A stretch of DNA of 6,166 bases. Origin: an uncultured Eubacteriales bacterium (GTDB lineage Bacteria; Bacillota_A; Clostridia; Oscillospirales; Oscillospiraceae). This document shows, in pieces, positions 1-6,143 of this stretch (within the stretch, counting starts at the first letter, position 1; each line of letters opens with the position of its first letter). The stretch spans positions 1 to 6,166 of the forward strand of contig CATIYU010000091.1 of NCBI GenBank assembly GCA_949739085.1, read 5' to 3'. The notes beneath the pieces are model-generated. The model was not told the origin of the DNA. It saw only the letters and a program-made list of their open reading frames with translations, and did not search any database. A program made the position numbers and the translations under genes.

Positions 1-130
1 CGGACGGTATCTCTCTATAATTTATCACAAATCCGCTCCGTTGGGTAGTCCTGTTTTTCAGTTTTCCGAAAGATTTTGCGATTGGGGCGGAACGATAAAC
101 GTCATTTGATTTTGCGCACGCTTCCGTCCC
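1..130. other. Upstream non-coding stretch, no gene recognised
   Basis: No convincing coding region is visible here on either strand. A perfect TATAAT word lies at 16-21 on the plus strand, but I see no good -35 partner in the window and no gene start suitably placed after it, so I do not call it a promoter. The reading frame of the response regulator stays open back to a TTG at 76, but that extension has no ribosome binding site and does not belong to the receiver domain. The end of the preceding gene or element is outside the window. Confidence 0.5.
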
Positions 131-150
131 AACTCCACACAAAATTCACA
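131..150 (+). promoter_or_regulatory. Candidate response-regulator operator (direct repeat)
   Basis: CCACA (135-139) and TCACA (146-150) form a direct repeat with an 11-base period, immediately upstream of the -10 region. OmpR-family regulators are known to bind tandem half-sites about 10-11 bases apart. The 13-base word AACTCCACACAAA (131-143) containing the first half-site occurs again at 2243-2255, upstream of the exporter genes. I infer that this is an autoregulatory binding site. The regulator's true recognition sequence is not known. Confidence 0.4.
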
Positions 151-165
151 ATTCCCTGCTATAAT
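145..165 (+). promoter_or_regulatory. Extended -10 promoter of the two-component operon
   Basis: A consensus -10 hexamer TATAAT (160-165) is preceded by TGC (157-159), giving an extended -10 element. The place where a -35 would sit (about 137-142, ACACAA) does not resemble TTGACA. Instead a TTCACA box (145-150) lies 9 bases upstream of the -10. This arrangement is typical of promoters that rely on the extended -10 or on an activator. Transcription should start near 171-173, leaving a leader of only about 15 bases before the regulator ATG at 187. The same box-to-(-10) geometry recurs before the ABC ATPase gene. Confidence 0.65.
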
Positions 166-186
166 CGCCTCAGAGAGGTGAATCAC

Positions 187-858
187 ATGGCAAAAATTTT
201 CATCGTTGAGGACGAATACGACATCCGGGAGCTTTTGCAGAACTATCTGGAGAACGAGGGCTATCAGGTTGTAACCGCATCCGATGGCAGACAGGCCGTC
301 GAAGGCTTCCGCAGCTCCGGCGCAGATTTGATCCTGCTGGATATTCTGCTCCCCCGCTTAAACGGCTATGAGGTGTGCAAGGCCATTCGGGAGGAATCCG
401 ATATTCCCATCATCATGCTGACCGCTCTGGACAGCGAGGAGGACCAATTAAAAGGCTTTGACCTGCGCATTGACGATTACATTCCCAAGCCCTTTTCCAT
501 GCCGGTCCTGCTCCGCAAAATTGGCGCTGTACTGCGCCGGACAATGGGGGACAGCGTTTCCAGCCGCATGACCTACAAAGCCCTGACTCTGGATCTGGCG
601 GGCTATAAGGTCTATATTTCCGGTCAGATTGTTGATTTAACCCAGAGAGAATTCGAAATGCTGAAAGTCCTGCTTCAAAACCAAGGACGGGTTCTATCCC
701 GGCAGGCCCTGCTGAACCGGGTCTGGAGCTACGATTTTTTCGGTGACGAGCGGATCGTCGATACACACATTAAAAATTTGCGGAAAAAGCTGGGTCTGGA
801 TTATATCGAGACAATCAGAGGGGTGGGATACCGCATTGATTACGAAGCTGAAAAATAG
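187..858 (+). CDS. OmpR/PhoB-family response regulator, probable transcription activator
   Basis: This 223-residue cytoplasmic protein is the DNA-binding output of a two-component system and should be phosphorylated by the kinase encoded next to it. The receiver domain (about 3-115) shows the acidic pair E8/D9, the phosphoacceptor D52 in LILLDILLPRLNG, T79 and the conserved K101 in the KPFS motif. A winged-helix domain (about 127-218) follows, with LTQREFEMLKVL, the recognition-helix segment DERIVDTHIKNLRKKL, and the closing wing ETIRGVGYRID. This is the normal full length for the family. ATG at 187 was chosen because it sits directly before the first receiver strand (MAKIFIVEDE) and follows AGAGAGGTG (172-180) by 6 bases. 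Upstream in-frame codons add a non-family leader. The gene ends inside the kinase gene, which implies translational coupling. It resembles the VanR/VncR-like regulators of Bacillota, and I do not assign a symbol. Its likely targets are its own promoter and the one at about 2243-2299. Confidence 0.95.
   Translation: MAKIFIVEDEYDIRELLQNYLENEGYQVVTASDGRQAVEGFRSSGADLILLDILLPRLNGYEVCKAIREESDIPIIMLTALDSEEDQLKGFDLRIDDYIPKPFSMPVLLRKIGAVLRRTMGDSVSSRMTYKALTLDLAGYKVYISGQIVDLTQREFEMLKVLLQNQGRVLSRQALLNRVWSYDFFGDERIVDTHIKNLRKKLGLDYIETIRGVGYRIDYEAEK
817..827 (+). promoter_or_regulatory. Ribosome binding site that sets the TTG start of the kinase
   Basis: The purine run AGAGGGGTGGG lies inside the end of the regulator gene. 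Its GGTGG part (822-826) ends 9 bases before TTG at 836, the only sensible start codon just ahead of the first membrane helix. There is no ATG or GTG in frame near this place. The first in-frame ATG falls after the membrane helix, and the upstream GTG at 743 would encode a soluble leader read out of frame from the regulator. Confidence 0.6.
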
Positions 859-2266
859 CCTGACAACCAAAATTTTTCTTGTTACCTGCCTGCTGCTGAC
901 AGCGGTATGCGCTTTGACCTACGGGCTGATCGCCCAGCTTATGCCGCTGACCTATACGGTTGACCAGGAGCGTTTGCTGACAGACAAAGCTGCGCAGCTG
1001 GTGGAACAGCTGGGAGAATACACGATAACCGACTGCGGGCCTCTCCTCTCACAGTTTATCTTCCAGTACGGTGTTCCGGTGAGTATTCAAGATTCTGCGG
1101 GAAATGTTGTCGGCGGTATTGAGCCCTCCGATACCATGCCAGCAGAAGAAAACAGCTTTCTACTGGACAGAGAAAAAACCGATTATGTAGTACACTGCAT
1201 CGGTTCTGAATTTTTCTTTAAGGACTCCTCTGAACCCTATCAGCTGCTGATATTTGCCAGTACCCGCGCGGTCAATCAGGCGGTGGAGGCTTTGGGCCGT
1301 ATCTGGCCCTGGCTGGCCGCTGCCATTCTGCTGGTGTCCGTGCTGGCATCCCTGTTCTACGCCCACTTTATTACACGGCCCGTTGTGCGCTTGAGCGGCA
1401 TTTCTCAAAAGCTGTCGGAATTGGACTTCAGCTGGCGGTGCGGGGAGCGGCGTACTGACGAAATCGGCACACTGGCCCGCAATCTGGACGAGCTGGCAGA
1501 TCGCCTCTCCCACTCCATGCAGGAGCTCCAGACCGCAAATGACGCCCTCCAGCGCGACATCGAGCGGGAACGCCAGCTGGAGCAGGCGCAGCGGGATTTT
1601 TTCTCGGCGGCCTCCCACGAGTTAAAAACCCCCATCACTATCATAAAAGGCCAGCTCGGCGGAATGCTGGATGGAGTCGGCGTCTATGCGGACCGGGACA
1701 AATATCTGGCCCGCAGCCTGGCCGTGGCAAACCAGATGGAGGGACTGGTGCAGGAGCTCTTAACGGTCTCCCGCATGGAAAAAGAGCGGGAACTGTCCAT
1801 GGTTCCTGTGGAGCTGAGCGCTTTGACGCAAAGTTGCCTGCAAAATTATGATGAGCTCTTCCGGCAGAAGGGGCAGAAGGCGGTTGTGAATTTACCATCG
1901 GAGCTCTGGAGCAGAGGGGACCCGGCCCTCTTGAAAAAAGCGATTGGCAATCTCCTTTCCAACGCCGCCCTCCACTCGCCGGAGGGTGCCAAAATTCGTG
2001 TTGCCGCCTGTGGGGAAGATCGCCATATTGTTCTGACGGTGGAGAACGAGGGCGTGCATATTGCCCCGGAGCTGCTGCCGCACCTTTTCGAGCCGTTCTT
2101 TCGCGGCGACCCGTCCCGGAACCGCCGGACGGGCGGCAGTGGATTGGGGCTCTATCTTGCTCAAAAAATAGCGGCGCTGCATGGGGGCTCCTGTCAAATC
2201 CAAAACACTGCGGGGGGCGTCTGCGCGGCACTGATTCTTCCAAACTCCACACAAACCACATGTTAG
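836..2266 (+). CDS. Membrane sensor histidine kinase (HAMP, HisKA, HATPase_c)
   Basis: This 476-residue inner-membrane kinase is the likely partner of the overlapping regulator gene. From a TTG start the order is: a short basic N-terminus, TM1 (about 13-37), an extracytoplasmic sensor region (about 38-156), TM2 (about 157-179), a HAMP linker (about 178-232), and a dimerisation/phosphoacceptor helix with H261 in SAASHELKTPI. The catalytic ATP-binding domain (about 360-470) has the N box GNLLSNAALHSP (371-382), a G1-like NEGVHI (404-409), the F box LFEPFFRGD (417-425) and the G2 box GGSGLGL (433-439). All kinase motifs are present. G1 lacks the classical DxGxG form, as in many Bacillota kinases with an NEG or NTG variant. 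The sensor region matches no domain I recognise and has two cysteines (C67, C121). The last seven residues (NSTQTTC) lie beyond the conserved fold, and their codons carry part of the next promoter's repeat array. Confidence 0.93.
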   Translation: MITKLKNSLTTKIFLVTCLLLTAVCALTYGLIAQLMPLTYTVDQERLLTDKAAQLVEQLGEYTITDCGPLLSQFIFQYGVPVSIQDSAGNVVGGIEPSDTMPAEENSFLLDREKTDYVVHCIGSEFFFKDSSEPYQLLIFASTRAVNQAVEALGRIWPWLAAAILLVSVLASLFYAHFITRPVVRLSGISQKLSELDFSWRCGERRTDEIGTLARNLDELADRLSHSMQELQTANDALQRDIERERQLEQAQRDFFSAASHELKTPITIIKGQLGGMLDGVGVYADRDKYLARSLAVANQMEGLVQELLTVSRMEKERELSMVPVELSALTQSCLQNYDELFRQKGQKAVVNLPSELWSRGDPALLKKAIGNLLSNAALHSPEGAKIRVAACGEDRHIVLTVENEGVHIAPELLPHLFEPFFRGDPSRNRRTGGSGLGLYLAQKIAALHGGSCQIQNTAGGVCAALILPNSTQTTC

Positions 2267-2284
2267 CCACAAACAAGCTCCACA
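2247..2284 (+). repeat. Four spaced CCACA direct repeats, candidate operator of the exporter operon
   Basis: CCACA occurs at 2247-2251, 2256-2260, 2267-2271 and 2280-2284, all in the same orientation, at steps of 9, 11 and 13 bases. The first two copies are inside the 3' end of the kinase gene, and the last two are in the gap before the ATPase gene. The last copy sits exactly where TTCACA sits in the regulator promoter, 9 bases before the -10. The first copy is part of AACTCCACACAAA (2243-2255), identical to 131-143. I infer that these are binding sites for the response regulator. Spacing is looser than in the best-studied OmpR-family sites, so not every copy need be functional. Confidence 0.42.
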
Positions 2285-2299
2285 TTCTTCTGCTATCCT
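2279..2299 (+). promoter_or_regulatory. Promoter of the ABC exporter genes (activator-type)
   Basis: A weak -10 TATCCT (2294-2299) preceded by TGC (2291-2293) gives an extended -10 like that of the regulator promoter. There is no TTGACA-like -35 (2271-2276 reads AAACAA), and the TCCACA box at 2279-2284 lies 9 bases upstream. Transcription would start near 2305-2307, about 28 bases before the ATPase ATG. The weaker -10, together with more repeat copies than at the first promoter, suggests stronger dependence on an activator. No terminator separates the kinase gene from this site, so read-through from the upstream promoter is also likely. Confidence 0.5.
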
Positions 2300-2333
2300 G
2301 ACTGCATTCTCAAGCAGAAAGGATGAGACACAG

Positions 2334-3194
2334 ATGAATGTGGAGATTTCAAATCTATCCATGACCTACCCATCGGGCAAAACCGCTCTGCGGGAAATCA
2401 ATCTGAGCATGAGCAGCCCGAACCTGATCGGCCTCCTGGGGCCGAACGGCGCTGGAAAGTCCACCCTGATGAAGCTCTTGGCGGCGGGCCTGCTCCCCAC
2501 CGGGGGGACGATCTCGGTAGACGGAAAGCCCCTGATAAAGCAGGAGCGCCTGCTGAAAGCCCGTCTTGGCTATCTGCCGCAGACCTTTGGGCTGTTTGAC
2601 GAGCTGACGGTCTGGCAGTTCCTGGACTACATGGCGGCATTGAAGGGGATCGTGGGCAACAGGGAGGCCATCGCCGCCGCCATTCAGCACACCAACCTGG
2701 AGGAAAAGCAAAAAGCGAAAATCCGCACCCTGTCCGGCGGACAGCACCAGCGGGTGGGAATCGCCCAGGCCATCTTAGGCAACCCCCATTTTCTGATTTT
2801 CGACGAGCCCACGGTGGGCCTCGACCCGGAGGAGCGGATCCGCTTCCGCAATCTCTTCTCCCAAATGGCCCAGGATCGTCTGGTGCTTCTGTCCACCCAC
2901 ATCATCGAGGATGTGCAGTCGGTGTGCAGTCAGCTTCTTGTGATTCATCAGGGCTGTATCCGGTTTACCGGCACTCCCGCCGAGCTGATTGCCGGAGCGA
3001 TGGGACACGTAGGGGTTTTCCGGGAGAGCAGCCTGCGGCAGGAGGACGGTTTACATATCACCTCCCGCGTCAACACCGCCAAGGGAATCGCCTGCCGCGC
3101 TGTGGCCGGGGAGCTTCCCGACTTTGCGGAGCAGGTGGAGCCCACTTTGGAGGACGCCTATCTCTACCTGATCTCCAGGGAGGCGGTTCAATGA
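2334..3194 (+). CDS. ABC transporter ATP-binding protein (ABC-2/exporter type)
   Basis: This 286-residue cytoplasmic ATPase would energise the two membrane proteins encoded directly after it. All nucleotide-binding motifs are intact: Walker A GPNGAGKST (36-44), Q-loop Q83 in LPQTFG, signature LSGGQ (133-137), Walker B FLIFDEP (153-159, with D157 and E158), D-loop GLDP (162-165) and switch histidine H189 in STHI. After the core (to about 215) there is a C-terminal extension of about 70 residues ending in PTLEDAYLYLI, as in the ABC-2 exporter ATPases of the CcmA/NatA kind. The ATG at 2334 follows AAAGGATG (2318-2325) and is the only in-frame start before the first strand (MNVEISNLSMTY). The TGA stop overlaps the next ATG as ATGA, so synthesis of the ATPase and permease is probably coupled. 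One ATPase with two permeases recalls LanFEG-type immunity exporters, but the sequence does not fix the substrate. Confidence 0.95.
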   Translation: MNVEISNLSMTYPSGKTALREINLSMSSPNLIGLLGPNGAGKSTLMKLLAAGLLPTGGTISVDGKPLIKQERLLKARLGYLPQTFGLFDELTVWQFLDYMAALKGIVGNREAIAAAIQHTNLEEKQKAKIRTLSGGQHQRVGIAQAILGNPHFLIFDEPTVGLDPEERIRFRNLFSQMAQDRLVLLSTHIIEDVQSVCSQLLVIHQGCIRFTGTPAELIAGAMGHVGVFRESSLRQEDGLHITSRVNTAKGIACRAVAGELPDFAEQVEPTLEDAYLYLISREAVQ

Positions 3195-5407
3195 ACATCC
3201 TGCGGCAATTTCGTCTGGAGCTGGCCCGGCTGCTCCAAAACCGGCTCACCTGGCTGGCAATTCTTTTGACCGCCCTCTCCCCCATCGCGGGGCTGACGGT
3301 CTACCGCCCTCTGTACTCCAGCGGTGAAAGCGGCTATGTCACCACCATGCAGGGGATGTATCTGGCAAATCCGGCCTTGGCGGGCAGCATCCTGGGCGCC
3401 GCCATCTTTGCCATTCTCACCGTCTGGAGCATGGACAGGCTCCGGCGGGACGGGATGGAGGCCCTGGCCCACGCGGTGGTGTCACCCATGACCGCCGCCT
3501 TAACCCGCCTGGGGGCACTGCTGTGCGTCTCTATTCTGGCTCAGGCCGCCGTCACGCTTGCGTGGCTCCCCTATTCTATTTTCAAGCTGGGGGCGGTTTT
3601 TGACCTTGAGAGCTATCTCCTTATCCACCTGATTTTCATGTATGGAGCGATCCCTCTGGCAATCCTGTTCGCCTCCGCCGCCTATCAGTTCACCCGGCGG
3701 GCGGAGCTGTCCCTGGCCCTCTTTGCCGCCTTTGCCGTGCTCAGCCTGACGGTCTGGGCAGATCAGTGGCAGCTCTGCTGGCTGAATCCCTGCGTTTTTG
3801 GCGGCTCTGACGACTTTTCCAACTACCGCATCCTCTGCTCGGTGGCCTATGTGCGCCTCACTTGGCTGCTGGCTCTGGCGGGACTGTGGGGGGTGTCGTA
3901 CCTCTGTGTGCGGCGGTACGGGAAGGGATTGATCGGCTCCCTGAGCCGCAATATCCGGCGTGTGTACCGTCCGTTTCTGGCCGCGCTCCTGCTGCTCTCC
4001 GGAAGCCTGCTTTATGTTCATCAGCCCTTTGTTGACCACAGCGCGGCGGAGTTTGACTTTGCGTATCTTTTTCCCTCCGAATATCTGGAGACCGTTACCT
4101 GCTCCAGCCGCCGCGCCGACGTACACCCCGACCCTAAAACCGGCTGTGTCTCCGGCAGAGCTGTGTTTCAGCTTCAGAATACCAGCGGCGCAGAGCAAAC
4201 CGTCCAGTTTTTCATCGATCCCGGCTACCAGATCCTGTCCGTTCAGGCCAACGGCGCGGATGTCCCCTTCTCTGTGGACGAGTACCAGGCCATGCACGAA
4301 AAGCGGTTTGATGTCACCATTCCAGCCGGCCGGGAAATAGAGCTTGCCATCGGCTACGGCGGCTTCCCGCAGGAGTGGAATAATCGTGCCGCCGCACAGG
4401 GGAGCCTGGAGATCAGCAATGTCTACATGCAGCTTGAAAACGATGTGCTTTCTCCCTCACCCTACAATATATGGTATCAGGACGATACCCTGCCCGCGAT
4501 GATGGATCTGACCCTCCCCGGACACATGACGCCCATCCTGTTCGGCGCGGGCTCCACCGAGCTGCTGCGGGAAAACGGCGACGGCACCAAAACCTGGCGC
4601 ATGACAGATGAGGGCTACCACATGATCGTCTACGCCGGGGATTATATCCGGGAGGAAATTCCAGTGGAATCCGCTGGCATCACCGTCAATTTCTATTACA
4701 GCCGCAAGCATCAGCCCATTATGGAGGCTATGAACGCCTCGGAAGCTATCCGCCAGACCATTGCATACTGCACCGAGCATATCGGTTCGCTGTCGTTCTA
4801 TGGAGACGGCACCTTTAATCTGATTGAAAGCCGAATCAGCGGCGGAGGCTACGCCGGGGATGGAGCCAGCCTGGCAAATGAGCAGGACTTTACCGTTCAA
4901 AACCTGTCAGACGGAGCCAAGGGCGGCTCCTCCGCCCAGGTGACCATACACGAGCTTGTCCACCAGTGGTGGGGTCTGGATAATATGTTTGATCCGATGG
5001 ATATGGAGAGCGTCTGGTCCTCTGAGGGGCTGACCTGCTACACCACCTACCGGATTGTCAAAGAGCTGTATGGAGAAGAAACAGCGCGGGCGGCCTACAT
5101 CGGCCAGTGGCAGGCGGCCGTGGACGGCTACTATAAGGACTTCTATGTCCGGCATCCGGAATACCTGTCCGCCCTTCCGGAGCAGTACCAGCTCGACATC
5201 GCCAACAGCCTGCGGGGGATGCGGCAATACAACGAAATGCCCCTGAAAATCCTGAAGGCCGAAGAGCTGGTGGGCGGCGAGGAGGCCATGGACGAGATTC
5301 TGAGCAGTCTCTTCTGCCGGGAACAGAACCCGGAATATCCCTACCTGACCTACCAGGAATTTCTGGATGCCTGCCATCTGACGGAGGAGGACTTGAACCT
5401 TGCATAA
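3191..5407 (+). CDS. ABC-2-type permease fused to an extracytoplasmic M1-like metallopeptidase domain
   Basis: This 738-residue fusion has an N-terminal half with about seven membrane helices (roughly 19-38, 59-80, 101-126, 142-164, 172-190, 221-240, 260-277), like an ABC-2 permease. The odd number places the remaining 460 residues outside the membrane. A beta-rich region (about 300-500) resembles the N-terminal domain of M1 aminopeptidases. A gluzincin catalytic part follows with the zinc motif HELVH (H587, E588, H591) in IHELVHQWWG and a probable third ligand E612 in WSSEGLTCYTTY. Y680 is a possible catalytic tyrosine (tentative). The ligand spacing is HEXXH-X20-E rather than the usual X18. 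No GAMEN motif is visible: the matching stretch reads GGGYAGDGASLAN (551-563), so classical aminopeptidase specificity is uncertain. ATG at 3191 follows GGGAGG (3178-3183) by 7 bases. Proteins labelled ABC permease/M1 aminopeptidase are known in Bacillota and Bacteroidota, but I know of no settled function for them. Confidence 0.9.
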   Translation: MNILRQFRLELARLLQNRLTWLAILLTALSPIAGLTVYRPLYSSGESGYVTTMQGMYLANPALAGSILGAAIFAILTVWSMDRLRRDGMEALAHAVVSPMTAALTRLGALLCVSILAQAAVTLAWLPYSIFKLGAVFDLESYLLIHLIFMYGAIPLAILFASAAYQFTRRAELSLALFAAFAVLSLTVWADQWQLCWLNPCVFGGSDDFSNYRILCSVAYVRLTWLLALAGLWGVSYLCVRRYGKGLIGSLSRNIRRVYRPFLAALLLLSGSLLYVHQPFVDHSAAEFDFAYLFPSEYLETVTCSSRRADVHPDPKTGCVSGRAVFQLQNTSGAEQTVQFFIDPGYQILSVQANGADVPFSVDEYQAMHEKRFDVTIPAGREIELAIGYGGFPQEWNNRAAAQGSLEISNVYMQLENDVLSPSPYNIWYQDDTLPAMMDLTLPGHMTPILFGAGSTELLRENGDGTKTWRMTDEGYHMIVYAGDYIREEIPVESAGITVNFYYSRKHQPIMEAMNASEAIRQTIAYCTEHIGSLSFYGDGTFNLIESRISGGGYAGDGASLANEQDFTVQNLSDGAKGGSSAQVTIHELVHQWWGLDNMFDPMDMESVWSSEGLTCYTTYRIVKELYGEETARAAYIGQWQAAVDGYYKDFYVRHPEYLSALPEQYQLDIANSLRGMRQYNEMPLKILKAEELVGGEEAMDEILSSLFCREQNPEYPYLTYQEFLDACHLTEEDLNLA
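5383..5390 (+). promoter_or_regulatory. Strong Shine-Dalgarno setting the TTG start of the second permease
   Basis: GGAGGAGG lies inside the end of the permease-peptidase gene, 9 bases before TTG at 5400, and opens the frame MHKIFGYELRR. Another TTG at 5393 is out of frame, and there is no in-frame ATG before the first membrane helix. The 8-base overlap with the preceding stop codon suggests that terminating ribosomes re-initiate here. Confidence 0.75.
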
Positions 5408-6143
5408 GATATTTGGATATGAACTGCGGCGCCTGCTGTGGAACAAGCTGTTCTTCGGCGTTTTACTGGTCTCCCTGGGCTATGGCTGGCTGACGTTAAC
5501 CGGCTCCGTAATCCGGGGCGCGGCCCACACAGCCCCCTTTTCCCCCTGGAGCTTTGGGTACTATCTCAGCCAGGTCCTGCCGTTGATCTGCCTGGGGGAG
5601 CTGTTTTTTCTCGCGTTCTTCTTTTCCAAAGAGGAGCGTTTGCTTCAGCCCCTGACCCAGGCCACCCCGGTCAAACAGCGGCGATACATGGCCCTGCGCT
5701 GCGGGGCGGTACTGACGGCTGTAAGTATCCTCTGCCTGTGTATTGCCGCTCTGGCGCTTGGATTTTATGTATTCCTGTTTGGGTGGATAAATTATGAGGA
5801 GCTGATTTGGCCCGCTCTGCTGGTTTTGGTTCCTCCGGTTACGTTCTGCCTGGGGGCGGGACTGATGCTGAGCCGCTTCCACCACGCTCTGCTTTATCCT
5901 CTCATGGCGGCGGTGTTTTTGCTGTCTGCCCTGCCCCTGCCTGCGTCAGTCAGTTTTTCTCTGAGCGGTTTTTTCTCCCAATTCCCGCTGACTTTGGGGG
6001 TGCTGGACCCGGTATTTTATGTTCCCGGCGGGCTTGCTGCATCTAAAATCGGATTGACTCTTTTGAGCGGCATTTTTGCAATTCTCGCTGTAAATATGCA
6101 GAATTACAAGCCTGGATTTAACAGGGCTCGTAACATAAGATAG
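5400..6143 (+). CDS. Second ABC-2-type permease subunit
   Basis: This 247-residue hydrophobic protein has about six membrane helices (roughly 17-38, 54-75, 101-126, 135-157, 162-179, 213-232). It opens with a short basic N-terminus (HKIFGYELRRLLWNK), typical of ABC-2 permeases. The charged cytoplasmic segment FSKEERLLQPLTQATPVKQRR (about 75-95) lies between helices 2 and 3 and is probably an ATPase contact region (inference from position). There is no catalytic motif and no extracytoplasmic domain, so it most likely pairs with the permease-peptidase to form a heterodimeric channel driven by the upstream ATPase. The TTG start at 5400 is supported by GGAGGAGG and by the overlap with the previous gene. 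The stop is TAG at 6141. I recognise no specific family name, and the assignment rests on topology and gene order. It could also be a short member of the ABC-2 family found next to peptidase-fused permeases. Confidence 0.8.
   Translation: MHKIFGYELRRLLWNKLFFGVLLVSLGYGWLTLTGSVIRGAAHTAPFSPWSFGYYLSQVLPLICLGELFFLAFFFSKEERLLQPLTQATPVKQRRYMALRCGAVLTAVSILCLCIAALALGFYVFLFGWINYEELIWPALLVLVPPVTFCLGAGLMLSRFHHALLYPLMAAVFLLSALPLPASVSFSLSGFFSQFPLTLGVLDPVFYVPGGLAASKIGLTLLSGIFAILAVNMQNYKPGFNRARNIR

Noticed and set aside
16..21. TATAAT as a separate promoter
   Set aside because: There is no -35 partner visible and no gene start at a suitable distance. It is too close to the window edge to judge.
76..186. N-terminal extension of the response regulator from TTG at 76
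   Set aside because: The extension runs through the promoter and operator-like repeats, has no ribosome binding site, and adds 37 residues foreign to the receiver fold. ATG 187 has a good site and begins exactly at the first strand.
743..835. Longer kinase start at GTG 743
   Set aside because: The added residues are the regulator's DNA-binding region read out of frame. They would put a polar leader before the membrane anchor, and TTG 836 has a fitting purine-rich site.
2924..3190. Longer start of the permease-peptidase at 2924
   Set aside because: It lies wholly within the ATPase gene and gives a low-complexity polar leader. The ATG at 3191 has a strong site and the standard ATGA overlap.
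3500..4297. Long open frame on the minus strand (265 codons)
   Set aside because: It is antisense to the permease-peptidase and its product lacks any recognisable domain. GC-rich coding regions commonly leave such mirror frames.
3191..5407. Assembly fusion of separate permease and peptidase genes
   Set aside because: The frame is continuous, the residues between the last helix and the beta domain look natural, and there is no internal ribosome binding site plus start at the junction. Similar fusions are known.
4907..5446. Minus-strand open frame of 179 codons opposite the peptidase domain
   Set aside because: No domain or believable start signal is visible, and the plus strand here encodes the conserved zinc motif.
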